Assembly (NCBI GenBank): GCA_934630855.1 | Contig: CAKTWW010000032.1 | Span: 1-26,090 of the forward strand | DNA from: an uncultured Collinsella sp. | GTDB lineage: Bacteria > Actinomycetota > Coriobacteriia > Coriobacteriales > Coriobacteriaceae | Direction: 5' to 3' | DNA length: 26,090 nt | Shown: positions 7,564 to 15,871 of the stretch, in pieces | How the letters are laid out: each line of letters starts with the position of its first letter | How positions within the stretch are numbered: the first letter of the stretch is position 1 | The notes under the pieces: model-generated | The model's database searches: none | What the model was told of the DNA's origin: nothing | Seen by the model: only the letters and a program-made list of their open reading frames with translations | Position numbers and translations under genes: made by a program

Positions 7564-8364
7564 ATGAGCGCAAATCCGCTGCTTTCCATCGAGGGTCTGA
7601 CCGCCTCCGTGGACGAGAAGACCATCCTCCACAACGTCAACCTCAACGTCGCCGCTGGCGAGACCCACGTGCTGATGGGCCCCAACGGCGCCGGCAAGTC
7701 CACCCTCGGCCACCTGGTCATGGGCGACCCCGTCTACACCGTCAACGACGGCCGCATCGTCTTTGACGGCCAGGACATCACCGAGCTCACCACCGACAAA
7801 CGCTCGCGTGCCGGCCTGTTCCTGAGCTTCCAAGCCCCGGTCGAGATCCCCGGCGTGCCGCTGTCGAGCTTTTTGCGCGCCAGCATCGCCGGCCGACCCG
7901 GCCTGGAGATGAAGGGCAAAGAGTTCCGTCGTCGCGTAAAGGAGCTCGCGGCCGAGCTCAACATGGACACCGCCTACCTCAACCGCGAGCTGGGCGTAGG
8001 CTTCTCGGGCGGCGAGAAGAAGAAGGTCGAGATGCTCCAGCTCCTGCTGCTGCAGCCCAAGCTCGCCATCCTCGACGAGACCGACTCCGGCCTGGACGTC
8101 GACGCGCTTTCCACCGTCAGCCACGGCATGGACGCCTACCGCAAGAGCTGCGATGGCTCCATGCTCATCATCACGCACAACACGCGCATCCTGGAGCACC
8201 TGGATGTCGACCGCGTCCACGTTATGGTCAAGGGCCACATCGTGCGCGAGGACGACGCCTCGCTCATCCCCTGGATCGACAAGAATGGCTTTGAGACCTT
8301 CGAGCGCGAGGCCGCCGAGCAGCGCGGCCAGGCCGAGGCCGCCGCTGCCGAGCAGCAGGCGTAA
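7564..8364 (+). CDS. sufC: SufC, Fe-S cluster assembly ATPase
   Basis: A cytoplasmic ABC-type ATPase of 266 residues that powers the SufBCD scaffold complex during iron-sulfur cluster assembly. Walker A GPNGAGKST is at 39-47, the signature FSGGE at 147-151, Walker B LAILDE at 167-172 with catalytic E172, and the H-loop histidine is H205 in IITHN. The C-terminal tail (from about 245) is rich in Ala, Glu and Gln and looks disordered, which is unusual for SufC. ATG 7564 is chosen because GAGAGGGA lies just upstream; an in-frame ATG at 7534 has no ribosome binding site. It is the first gene of sufCBDSU, downstream of the promoter near 7472, and is followed after 12 bases by sufB. Confidence 0.96.
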   Translation: MSANPLLSIEGLTASVDEKTILHNVNLNVAAGETHVLMGPNGAGKSTLGHLVMGDPVYTVNDGRIVFDGQDITELTTDKRSRAGLFLSFQAPVEIPGVPLSSFLRASIAGRPGLEMKGKEFRRRVKELAAELNMDTAYLNRELGVGFSGGEKKKVEMLQLLLLQPKLAILDETDSGLDVDALSTVSHGMDAYRKSCDGSMLIITHNTRILEHLDVDRVHVMVKGHIVREDDASLIPWIDKNGFETFEREAAEQRGQAEAAAAEQQA

Positions 8365-8376
8365 AGGGGCGACGCA

Positions 8377-9789
8377 ATGACCAAGAACCGCACCGAGGTC
8401 GCGGACATCGACCGCAGCCTCTACGACTTCACCTATGGCGAGGAGGGTTTCGAGCGCCTCGACGCCGGCATCACGCCCGACATCGTGCGCGAGATCAGCG
8501 CCAAGAAGGACGAGCCGCAGTGGATGCTCGACCTGCGCCTCAAGTCCCTCGAGATCTTCAACCGCTTCCCGGACCCGACGTGGGGCCCCTCTATCGAGGG
8601 CCTGGACATGGACAACATCGTCACCTACGTCAAGCCCAACACCGACCAAAAGCACGATTGGGAGTCGGTGCCCGACGACATCAAGAACACCTTTGAGCGC
8701 CTGGGCATCCCCGAGGCCGAGCGCAGCTACCTGGCGGGCGTCGGCGCACAGTACGACTCCGAGCTGGTCTACCACAACATGCAGGACACCGCGTCCAAGA
8801 TGGGCATCGTCTACTCCGGTATCGAGGAGGCCCTGCACGACCCGCAGTGGGAGCCGCTCATCCACGAGAAGTTCATGACGCTCATCCCGCCCACCGATCA
8901 CAAGTTTGCGGCCCTGCACGGCGCCGTGTGGTCGGGCGGCTCGTTTGTCTACGTGCCCAAGGGCACCAAGCTCGACTTCCCGCTGCAGAGCTACTTCCGC
9001 CTCAACGCCAAGGGCGCCGGCCAGTTTGAGCACACGCTCATCATCGTCGAGGATGACGCCGACCTGCACTTTATCGAGGGCTGCTCCGCGCCCAAGTACA
9101 ACGTGGCCAACCTCCACGCCGGCGCCGTCGAGCTCTTTGTGGGCAAGCGCGCGCACCTGCGCTACTCGACCATCGAGAACTGGTCCAAGAACATGTACAA
9201 CCTCAACACCAAGCGTGCGCGCGTGGACGAGGACGGCGACATCGAGTGGATCAGCGGCTCCTTCGGCAGCCACGTGGGCTACCTCTACCCCATGAGCGTG
9301 CTCAACGGCCGCCGCGCCCGCTCGAGCTTTACCGGCATCACTTTTGCCGGCGCCGGCCAGAACCTCGACACCGGCTGCAAGGTCGTGCTCAACGCGCCCG
9401 AGACCTCCGCGACCGTCGAGACCAAGGGCATCTCCAAGAGCGGCGGCATCCAGACCTTCCGCAGCTCTATCGTGGCCACGCCCAAGGCCGAGGGCTCCAA
9501 GGCAACCGTGAGCTGCCAGTCGCTGATGCTCGACGACCAAAGCCGCTCCGACACCATCCCGGCCATGGATATCCGCGCCAAGAACGTCGACATCGGCCAC
9601 GAGGCCACCATCGGCCGCATCGGCGACGACAAGGTGTTCTACCTGATGAGCCGCGGAATCTCCGAGGAAGAGGCCCGCACCATGATCGTTAACGGCTTTG
9701 CCAACCCGGTCTCCAAGGAGCTGCCGCTGGAGTACGCCGTCGAGATGAACAACCTGATCAAGCTCGAGATGGAAGGAGCGATCGGATAA
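8377..9789 (+). CDS. sufB: SufB, Fe-S cluster scaffold subunit
   Basis: A 470-residue scaffold protein that, with SufC and SufD, assembles nascent Fe-S clusters. The length matches the family. The N-terminal helical part (YDFTYGEEGFERLDAG, then WMLDLRLKSLEIFNRFPDP) is followed by a right-handed beta-helix core including YVPKGTKLDFPLQSYFR. Near the C-terminus the segment ATVSCQSLML carries a cysteine at the position used for sulfur transfer in well-studied SufB, and GHEATIGRI supplies the conserved histidine. Both catalytic positions therefore look retained. AGGGG precedes the ATG. The stop overlaps the sufD start (TAATG), so translation of the two subunits is coupled. Confidence 0.96.
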   Translation: MTKNRTEVADIDRSLYDFTYGEEGFERLDAGITPDIVREISAKKDEPQWMLDLRLKSLEIFNRFPDPTWGPSIEGLDMDNIVTYVKPNTDQKHDWESVPDDIKNTFERLGIPEAERSYLAGVGAQYDSELVYHNMQDTASKMGIVYSGIEEALHDPQWEPLIHEKFMTLIPPTDHKFAALHGAVWSGGSFVYVPKGTKLDFPLQSYFRLNAKGAGQFEHTLIIVEDDADLHFIEGCSAPKYNVANLHAGAVELFVGKRAHLRYSTIENWSKNMYNLNTKRARVDEDGDIEWISGSFGSHVGYLYPMSVLNGRRARSSFTGITFAGAGQNLDTGCKVVLNAPETSATVETKGISKSGGIQTFRSSIVATPKAEGSKATVSCQSLMLDDQSRSDTIPAMDIRAKNVDIGHEATIGRIGDDKVFYLMSRGISEEEARTMIVNGFANPVSKELPLEYAVEMNNLIKLEMEGAIG

Positions 9790-11060
9790 TGAAACAGGAA
9801 ACCAACGCCGCTGCTACCACCCTTGAGCAGGTCAACGCGATGCCCGCAGGTACCTGGGGCTGGTTGCGCATGAACCAGACCAAGCTCGAGCTTTCCGACG
9901 AGCTTGCCGCCGCTCCTGCCGAGGCCGTAGAGGTCGAGGGCCTGGACGAGCAGTTTGCCGGTGCGGACGACGCCTTCGACACCGCCATGGAAGCCATGGC
10001 CGAGCGCTTCCCCGAGCGCCGTGCCTCTGCCCCCGGTGACGCCGCCGACCGCGCCCGCATCACACCCGATACTGAGCTCGACGTGCCCGCAACCTCGGTC
10101 TACCAGGCCGGCGCCATCAAGCTCGAGGAGGAGCTCTCCCCCGCCGAGGCCTTCGAGACCGGCATGGGTGAGGCCGCCTACACCTACCTAGCCGACCACG
10201 CCACCAAGCGTATCGTCATCGATGTACCCGCATATAAGCACGCCAAGGCCACTGTGCGCGTGAGCGGCGTCGACGCAGCGGCTGCGATTGCCGCCATCGA
10301 CGTCGTCGCCCGCCCGCAGGCCACGCTCGACCTGAACATTGCCCTGGACTCCCCCGTTGCCGGCGAGGGCGTCGTGGGTTCCGTGCTACGTGTGTGCGCC
10401 CACGAGTACGCCACCGTCAACGTGACCTGCACGCAGACGCTCGACGACAGCTGGATCGCACTCGACGACACCGGCCTGTTTTTGGACGAGGGCGCACGCG
10501 TCAACGTGCGGCACACCGTTCTGGGTGCCGGCGCAAGCGCCACCGGTCTTGCCGGCGACCTGCTGGGCGACACCGCCAAGGTAACGATTGACACTGATTA
10601 CCTGGGCGCTCGCGAGCAGGTGCGCGACTTTAACTACGAACTGCGCCACCGCGGCCGCAAGACCGAGTGCGAGATCGACGCCAACGGCGTGCTGACCGGC
10701 ACGTCCAAGAAGGTCTACCGCGGCACCATCGACCTCGTGCACGGCTGCAAGGGCGCAACCGGTACCGAGCGCGAGACGGTGCTGCTCGCCAACAAGGGCG
10801 TCGACAACAAGACCGTTCCCGTCATCCTGTGCGACGAAGACGACGTCGCTGGCAACCACGGCGCCACGATCGGCCATGTCCGCGACGAGCAGCTGTTCTA
10901 CCTCGCCTGCCGCGGCCTTGACCAAAACGCCGCCGAGGACCTGCTCATCCGCGCTAAGCTGGAGGACGCCGCGCTTTCCGCCGCCGACGAGCGCACCCAC
11001 GCCGCCGTCGTCCGCCTGGGCAACAACCTGATCGATAACTTTGAAGAGGAGCTCGCATGA
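9789..11060 (+). CDS. sufD: SufD, Fe-S cluster assembly scaffold subunit
   Basis: A 423-residue SufB paralogue that forms a heterodimer with SufB on top of SufC dimers. The N-terminal 140 residues are Ala/Glu-rich and divergent, starting MKQETNAAATTLEQVNAMPAG and containing GTWGWLRMNQTKLEL. The beta-helix core ends with the family's typical AGNHGATIGHVRDEQLFYLACRGL, where the histidine of NHGATIG is conserved, then ERTHAAVVRLGNNLIDNFEEELA. It shares one base with sufB and four with sufS (ATGA), so the cistrons are tightly coupled. AGGAG lies 11 bases upstream of the ATG. Confidence 0.93.
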   Translation: MKQETNAAATTLEQVNAMPAGTWGWLRMNQTKLELSDELAAAPAEAVEVEGLDEQFAGADDAFDTAMEAMAERFPERRASAPGDAADRARITPDTELDVPATSVYQAGAIKLEEELSPAEAFETGMGEAAYTYLADHATKRIVIDVPAYKHAKATVRVSGVDAAAAIAAIDVVARPQATLDLNIALDSPVAGEGVVGSVLRVCAHEYATVNVTCTQTLDDSWIALDDTGLFLDEGARVNVRHTVLGAGASATGLAGDLLGDTAKVTIDTDYLGAREQVRDFNYELRHRGRKTECEIDANGVLTGTSKKVYRGTIDLVHGCKGATGTERETVLLANKGVDNKTVPVILCDEDDVAGNHGATIGHVRDEQLFYLACRGLDQNAAEDLLIRAKLEDAALSAADERTHAAVVRLGNNLIDNFEEELA

Positions 11061-12382
11061 TCGACACCGAGCACGTTAAATGCGATACCTGCACCGCCCC
11101 CGAGCCCATGGAGCTCGACGCCAGCGACGAGGCTTCGCGCGGCTGGCCTACCGTGGACATCGAGACCAACCCCTACAAGGGCCAGTTCCCGCTGTTCCAG
11201 CAGCACCCCGAAATCGCCTTCCTCGATAGCGCCGCCACCGCGCAGCGTCCCGCCTGCGTGCTCGACGCCGAGCGCGACTTCTACCAGCGCATGAACGCCA
11301 ACCCGCTGCGTGGCCTGTACTCGCTGTCCGTCGAGGCCACCGAGGCCATCGCGAAGGTCCGCCAGCAGATCGCCGACCTCATCGGAGCTGGCCAGGCCAA
11401 CGAAGTCGTCTTTACCCGCAACACGAGCGAGTCGCTCAACCTGGTCGCCAAGAGCTTTGCGCCCACGGTGCTGGAGCCCGGCGACGAGGTCGTCATCACC
11501 ATCATGGAGCATCACTCCAACCTGATCCCGTGGCAGCAGGTCTGCCGCGAGACCGGTGCCAAGCTCGTCTACCTCTACCCCACCAAGACCGGCCAGCTCA
11601 CCACCGAGGAAGTTCTTGCCAAGGTGGGCCCAAAGACCAAGATCCTGGCCGTGGGTCAGGTCTCCAACGTGCTGGGCGTCGAGAACCCGGTCAAGAACCT
11701 CGGCAAGCTCGTGCACAAGTACGGCGGTTATCTGGTCGTTGACGGCGCGCAGTCGCTGCCGCACATGCCGGTTAACGTGGCCGATCTGGGCGCCGACTTC
11801 TTTGCCTTTAGCGCGCACAAGGCCATGGGTCCTATGGGCATCGGCGTGCTGTGGGGCAAGATGGACCTGCTCAACGCCATGCCGCCCATGCTCACCGGCG
11901 GCGAAATGATCGATTCGGTCACCGAGCAGGACGCCGTCTGGGCGCCCGTCCCCGAGAAGTTCGAGGCCGGCACGCAGGACGCCGCCGGCATCTTCGCTAC
12001 GGGCGCGGCCCTCGACTACCTGGTCAACACCGTGGGCTACGAGAACATCCAGGCCCGCGAGCAGGCACTCGTCCACTATCTGATGGGCGAGCTCATGCAG
12101 CTCGACTTTGTACAGATCATCGGCTCCATCTATTGGGATAACCACCACGGCGTCGTGAGCTTTAACGTTAAGGGCATCCACCCGCACGACGTCGCGAGCA
12201 TCATGGACATGGACGGCGTGTGCATCCGCGCCGGCCACCATTGCGCACAGCCGCTGCTTACCTGGTTGGGCGTCGAGAACCTTGCCTGCTGCCGCGCCAG
12301 CGTGGCCTTCTATAACGACAAGGCTGATATCGACAAGTTCATAGCCGGCCTACATCACGTTTGGAGCACGTTCAATGGGTAA
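11057..12382 (+). CDS. sufS: SufS, cysteine desulfurase (group II)
   Basis: A PLP enzyme of 441 residues that removes sulfur from L-cysteine as a persulfide and passes it to SufU. The PLP lysine is K255 in FSAHKAMGPMG; D229 in VVDGAQS pairs with the pyridine nitrogen and H152/H153 in EHHSN stack on the ring. The persulfide cysteine is C396 in RAGHHCAQP, and the C-terminal CCRASVAFYN segment is typical. About 40 extra residues precede the core (MIDTEHVKCDTCTAPEPME), including a C9-x-x-C12 pair that normal SufS proteins lack; whether it binds metal is unknown. The start overlaps the sufD stop and the stop overlaps the sufU start by 8 bases. Confidence 0.96.
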   Translation: MIDTEHVKCDTCTAPEPMELDASDEASRGWPTVDIETNPYKGQFPLFQQHPEIAFLDSAATAQRPACVLDAERDFYQRMNANPLRGLYSLSVEATEAIAKVRQQIADLIGAGQANEVVFTRNTSESLNLVAKSFAPTVLEPGDEVVITIMEHHSNLIPWQQVCRETGAKLVYLYPTKTGQLTTEEVLAKVGPKTKILAVGQVSNVLGVENPVKNLGKLVHKYGGYLVVDGAQSLPHMPVNVADLGADFFAFSAHKAMGPMGIGVLWGKMDLLNAMPPMLTGGEMIDSVTEQDAVWAPVPEKFEAGTQDAAGIFATGAALDYLVNTVGYENIQAREQALVHYLMGELMQLDFVQIIGSIYWDNHHGVVSFNVKGIHPHDVASIMDMDGVCIRAGHHCAQPLLTWLGVENLACCRASVAFYNDKADIDKFIAGLHHVWSTFNG

Positions 12383-12809
12383 TCTGTACACCTCCACCAC
12401 GTTTATGGAGCACAACTCGCACCCCGACTACAAGTACGAGATGGACGCTCCCACGCATGAGCACGACGGCATCAACCCCAGCTGCGGCGACGAGCTCACC
12501 TTGCAGCTGCGCGTCGAGAACGGTGTGATCGAGGAGGCTGCCTTTACCGGTCACGGCTGCGCCATCAGCCAGGCCAGTGCCGACATCATGGCCGACCTCA
12601 TCACCGGCGAGACGGTCGAGGAGGCCCGCCGCCTGGCCGGGCTCTTCCTGGCTATGATCCGCGGCGAGCAGCTCTCCGAGGAGGACTTGGAAGACCTAGA
12701 CGAGGCTGCCCAGCTCCAGGACATCTCGCACATGCCAGCCCGCGTCAAATGTGCCGAACTCGCCTGGCGCACCCTCGACGGCATGCTCACGGGACAAAAT
12801 AATCAGTAA
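12375..12809 (+). CDS. sufU: SufU, zinc-dependent sulfurtransferase partner of SufS
   Basis: A 144-residue SufU that accepts the persulfide from SufS and delivers it to SufBCD. The zinc ligands are all present: C37 and D39 in NPSCGDE, C62 in GHGCAIS and C126 in RVKCAELAW. The insertion between the second and third cysteines (about 63-125), which separates SufU from IscU, is present and contains the acidic GEQLSEEDLEDLDE stretch. It is the last gene of the operon, overlapping sufS, and is followed 28 bases later by a strong terminator. No sufE, sufA or sufT is seen nearby. Confidence 0.95.
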   Translation: MGNLYTSTTFMEHNSHPDYKYEMDAPTHEHDGINPSCGDELTLQLRVENGVIEEAAFTGHGCAISQASADIMADLITGETVEEARRLAGLFLAMIRGEQLSEEDLEDLDEAAQLQDISHMPARVKCAELAWRTLDGMLTGQNNQ

Positions 12810-12837
12810 TAGTTGTCTCAAATCTGAAGAAGTCTGT

Positions 12838-12879
12838 TGGCCGAATCGCTTGACTTTCGCGATTCGGCCATTTTCTTTT
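12838..12879 (+). terminator. Rho-independent terminator of the suf operon
   Basis: TGGCCGAATCGC (12838-12849) pairs perfectly with GCGATTCGGCCA (12859-12870) around a 9-base loop and is followed by TTTTCTTTT. The 12-bp stem ends 15 bases before the stop of the convergent gene, so it insulates the operon from it. Confidence 0.92.
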
Positions 12880-12885
12880 CTGCCT

Positions 12886-13686
12886 TTATTTTGAGCCCTC
12901 GGCTTGCGCGTCCACCTGCACATAAGCGCGCACAATGCGAGAAACGGTACTTTTGCCAATACCCGTATACCGCTCAATCTGACGCACCGTAAAACCGGCA
13001 TCGTGCAGTCCAAGAATAACGATATTGCGCTGCGCCGACGATGCGGCTTTAACCACGTGGAGCGGAACTCCGAGACCCTTCGCCAACTTTTCGGCAAAGG
13101 CGTGCCGCTCCCACTCCATCTCTTCCAGATCGGGCATCGCCGACTCGCCGTCGTCGGGCGTCGAAAGCGAATGGGCAATAAAGCCCTCGGCAGAACCAAA
13201 AAGCTCAAGCACGCAAGACGGGTCGGAAAATCCCCTCGTCATATCGCTGTCGTAGGCCCGTAGATACTCGGCAAAGCTACTCCACGGATAGTGCTCGATT
13301 AAGCTGATGCCAGCCTCCTGCGGATCGGCGTGCACAGAGCGAATAGACTCCATCACCTGCCAGTCGGTATCGAGCGAGCGGCGCTCAAAACGTTCACGAA
13401 ATAGGCAGCCCGCGCGCCCAGTGCGCTTATTGAACCGACGAGCATATGTCAACAACAGCCGCTGCATGGCTGCGCTCATTTCGTCCTCGTAATCCAAAAG
13501 CACCAGATCCACGTAGTCGCTCATTAGGCACCATGCCACGACCGTCACGCGCTCGTCGCGGCAGCAATCGCGCATCAGTTCCAAAAACTCCCGGCGGTCA
13601 GCGTCGTTTTCAAAGATGGCCTGCTTACCGACGCCTCGGGCCGAAACGTGATAATAACCGGTAACCGTTCTCCAAACGCGCTGCAC
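12886..13686 (-). CDS. REP-associated-transposase-like (Y1/COG1943) protein, catalytically inactive, with C-terminal HTH
   Basis: A 266-residue relative of RAYT/IS200-type Y1 transposases. The fold's landmarks are visible: GYYHVSARGVGKQAIF (10-25), WCLMSDYVDLVL (52-63), TYARRFNKRTGRAG (80-93), then the Tyr-motif region and YPWSSFAEYL (133-142). The metal-binding His-x-His of MPNHVHLLL reads Y58-V-D60 here, and the catalytic Tyr-Ile-His-x-Asn-Pro motif reads SVHADP (about 117-122). The metal-binding histidines and the nucleophile are therefore both gone. The C-terminus has a helix-turn-helix, FTVRQIERYTGIGKSTVSRI. A role as a DNA-binding regulator rather than a transposase is inferred. GTG 13686 is chosen because GGAAGGGG lies 5 bases upstream; an in-frame GTG at 13731 would add 15 residues. 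It is convergent with suf. Confidence 0.82.
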   Translation of the reverse strand: MQRVWRTVTGYYHVSARGVGKQAIFENDADRREFLELMRDCCRDERVTVVAWCLMSDYVDLVLLDYEDEMSAAMQRLLLTYARRFNKRTGRAGCLFRERFERRSLDTDWQVMESIRSVHADPQEAGISLIEHYPWSSFAEYLRAYDSDMTRGFSDPSCVLELFGSAEGFIAHSLSTPDDGESAMPDLEEMEWERHAFAEKLAKGLGVPLHVVKAASSAQRNIVILGLHDAGFTVRQIERYTGIGKSTVSRIVRAYVQVDAQAEGSK

Positions 13687-13731
13687 GGCAACCCCTTCCG
13701 CGGGACCTACTTGCGCCTTCCAATACACCAC

Positions 13732-14078
13732 GATTGAAGCGTGCTATCAAAACATACATGTAAAATGGCACCATCGCGCGGCAGAAGGCGGCAAACGGCC
13801 GGCGAACGGCGCCGCGGCACAGGTCAGACGATGTAACGTTTCCGTAAGCTGACCAAAATCGTCAAATAAAGAACAACCGCTTCTGATGAATTTGTCACAC
13901 TTAAATCGCTTCAATTGAAAGTTCCGCGCATCTCGCTACGAAAACTGCGCCGTTCGCCGAATATTCCGTGCATTTCGCGGTATTATAGGGCTGCATGTCA
14001 TGTCCCTTTCGAAGGGTCGCCCGGCAATCGCCAGCCACGACCCCCAGACGGGACGCCAACACGATAGAGAGGAGAGGC
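13732..14078. promoter_or_regulatory. Intergenic region with likely promoter of the NifU-like/GGGtGRT pair
   Basis: This stretch lies between two divergent genes and holds no convincing gene. TATTAT at 13981-13986 is a good -10 candidate for the plus-strand pair, placing a start near 13993 and an untranslated leader of about 85 bases; I see no clear -35 box at 16-18 bases. A perfect 10-bp palindrome, TTCAATTGAA, lies at 13910-13919. A GC-rich patch (about 13785-13820) has repeated GGC-AACGGC units. GAGAGGAGAGG directly precedes the ATG at 14079. Confidence 0.4.
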
Positions 14079-14813
14079 ATGCAGTACTCACAGGAAGTGG
14101 AGAACATGTGCCCCGTTGCCAAGGGTGCATACCACGGCCCCGCACCCATCCCCGAGGAGGGCAAGTGGGTCCAGGCTAAGGAGATTTCCGACATCTCCGG
14201 TCTTACGCACGGTGTGGGTTGGTGCGCACCTCAGCAGGGCGCCTGCAAGCTCACGCTGAACGTCAAGGACGGCATCATCGAGGAGGCCCTCGTTGAGACC
14301 ATCGGCTGCTCGGGCATGACCCACTCCGCCGCCATGGCTTCCGAGATCCTTCCCGGTAAGACCATCCTCGAGGCCCTCAACACCGACCTCGTCTGCGACG
14401 CCATCAACGTTGCTATGCGCGAGATCTTCCTGCAGATCGTTTACGGCCGCAGCCAGACCGCGTTCTCCGAGGGCGGCCTGCCCGTGGGCGCCTCCCTCGA
14501 CGACCTCGGCAAGGGCCTTCGCTCTCAGGTCGGCACCATGTTCGGCACCAAGGCCAAGGGCGCTCGTTACCTCGAGCTCGCTCAGGGCTACGTCACCCGC
14601 ATGGCTCTCAACGACAAGAACGAGATCATCGCGTTCGAGTTCCTGAACCTCGGCAAGTTCACCGACGCCGTCAAGGCCGGCAAGACCCCCGAGGAGGCCA
14701 TCGCTGGCGCTATGGGCCACTATGGTCAGTGGGAGAACGCTGCCAAGTACATCGACCCGCGCACCGACGAGGAGACTCACTCCGTCGCCAGCGTGTTCCC
14801 GGTTCACGAGTAG
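14079..14813 (+). CDS. NifU-like iron-sulfur scaffold-type protein paired with GGGtGRT protein
   Basis: A 244-residue protein whose first half resembles the NifU/IscU N-terminal scaffold fold: CKLTLNVKDGIIEEALVE (56-73), then TIGCSGMTHSAAMASEI with C77, as in the IscU GCGxAxASSS turn. Five cysteines are visible (C11, C49, C56, C77, C106). Their arrangement differs from IscU and SufU, because the NPxCGD motif is replaced by GVGWCAPQQGAC. The second half (about 115-244) has no feature I recognise. Proteins of this type are found in anaerobes next to GGGtGRT proteins and are annotated as iron-sulfur scaffold proteins without a defined function. ATG 14079 follows a strong GAGAGGAGAGG; a frame open from 13995 lacks one. 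Codon use is strongly biased (few rare codons), suggesting high expression. Confidence 0.82.
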   Translation: MQYSQEVENMCPVAKGAYHGPAPIPEEGKWVQAKEISDISGLTHGVGWCAPQQGACKLTLNVKDGIIEEALVETIGCSGMTHSAAMASEILPGKTILEALNTDLVCDAINVAMREIFLQIVYGRSQTAFSEGGLPVGASLDDLGKGLRSQVGTMFGTKAKGARYLELAQGYVTRMALNDKNEIIAFEFLNLGKFTDAVKAGKTPEEAIAGAMGHYGQWENAAKYIDPRTDEETHSVASVFPVHE

Positions 14814-14831
14814 AAAGGGAGGGAAATAACT

Positions 14832-15836
14832 ATGACTGTTACGTTCGAAGGTTACGAGCGCCGCGCTGGCAAGATCAACAAGTGCCTCGCCGACAACGGC
14901 ATCGCCTCCCTCGAGGAAGCTCTGCAGATCTGCACCGACAAGGGCTTCAACCCGCGTGAGATCGTCAACAACACCCAGTCCATCGCCTTCCAGAACGCTG
15001 AGTGGGCCTACACCCTCGGCTGCGCTCTCGCTGTCAAGCGTGGCGCCAAGTCCGCTTCTGAGGCTGCTGCCATCATCGGCGAGGGCATCCAGGCCTTCAC
15101 CGTTCCCGGCTCCGTCGCCGAGGACCGCAAGGTCGGTCTGGGCCACGGCAACCTGGGCGCTATGCTGCTCTCCGACGACACCGAGTGCTTCGCCTTCCTG
15201 GCCGGCCACGAGTCCTTCGCTGCCGCTGAGGGCGCTATCGGCCTGGCTCTGAACGCCAACAAGGCTCGTAAGAAGCCGCTGCGCGTCATCCTCAACGGTC
15301 TGGGCAAGGACGCTGCTCAGATCATCGCCCGCATCAACGGCTTCACCTATGTGAAGACCCAGTTCGACTACTACACGGGCGAGCTCAAGGTCGTCGAGAC
15401 CATCCCCTACTCCGATGGTCCCCGCGCTGCCGTTAACTGCTACGGCTCCGACGACGTCCGCGAGGGCGTTGCCATCATGTGGCACGAGAACGTCGACATC
15501 TCGATCACCGGTAACTCCACCAACCCCACGCGCTTCCAGCACCCCGTCGCTGGCACCTACAAGAAGGAGCGCATCGAGGCTGGCAAGAAGTACTTCTCCG
15601 TCGCTTCTGGTGGCGGCACTGGCCGTACCCTGCACCCGGACAACATGGGCGCCGGCCCTGCCTCTTACGGCATGACCGACACCATGGGCCGTATGCACTC
15701 CGACGCCCAGTTCGCCGGTTCTTCCTCCGTGCCTGCGCACGTCGACATGATGGGTCTCATCGGCATGGGCAACAACCCCATGGTCGGTGCCACCGTCGCC
15801 TGCGCTGTCGCCGTCGAGGAGGCCCTCAAGGCCTAA
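14832..15836 (+). CDS. GGGtGRT family protein of unknown function
   Basis: A 334-residue protein carrying the family's signature GGGTGRT at 260-266, followed by HPDNMGAGPASYGMTD and SVPAHVDMMGLIGMGNNP. These glycine-, histidine- and methionine-rich loops look like a binding or active site. No signal peptide or membrane span is visible. Cysteines (C18, C34, C64, C119, C203, C324) are scattered and form no classic cluster motif. It follows the NifU-like gene after 18 bases with GGGAGGG as ribosome binding site, and a terminator follows, so the two form a dedicated operon. Family membership is clear; the function is not established. A Fe-S-dependent metabolic or redox role is inferred only from its partner. 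Codon use is as biased as in its partner, pointing to abundant expression. Confidence 0.9.
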   Translation: MTVTFEGYERRAGKINKCLADNGIASLEEALQICTDKGFNPREIVNNTQSIAFQNAEWAYTLGCALAVKRGAKSASEAAAIIGEGIQAFTVPGSVAEDRKVGLGHGNLGAMLLSDDTECFAFLAGHESFAAAEGAIGLALNANKARKKPLRVILNGLGKDAAQIIARINGFTYVKTQFDYYTGELKVVETIPYSDGPRAAVNCYGSDDVREGVAIMWHENVDISITGNSTNPTRFQHPVAGTYKKERIEAGKKYFSVASGGGTGRTLHPDNMGAGPASYGMTDTMGRMHSDAQFAGSSSVPAHVDMMGLIGMGNNPMVGATVACAVAVEEALKA

Positions 15837-15871
15837 TCGCGCCCGCGCGATGCTCATATAGTTGAGCTTAC

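Noticed and set aside
7516..9600. 694-codon minus-strand open frame antisense to sufC and sufB
   Set aside because: It mirrors strongly C-ending codons of the suf genes; the translation is Val/Ala/Gly/His repetition, a known artefact of high-GC genes.
10898..12241. 447-codon minus-strand open frame antisense to sufS
   Set aside because: Shadow of sufS with the same compositional artefact and no ribosome binding site.
12886..13686. An active insertion sequence around the transposase-like gene
   Set aside because: No terminal repeats or target duplication are visible, and the catalytic residues are missing.
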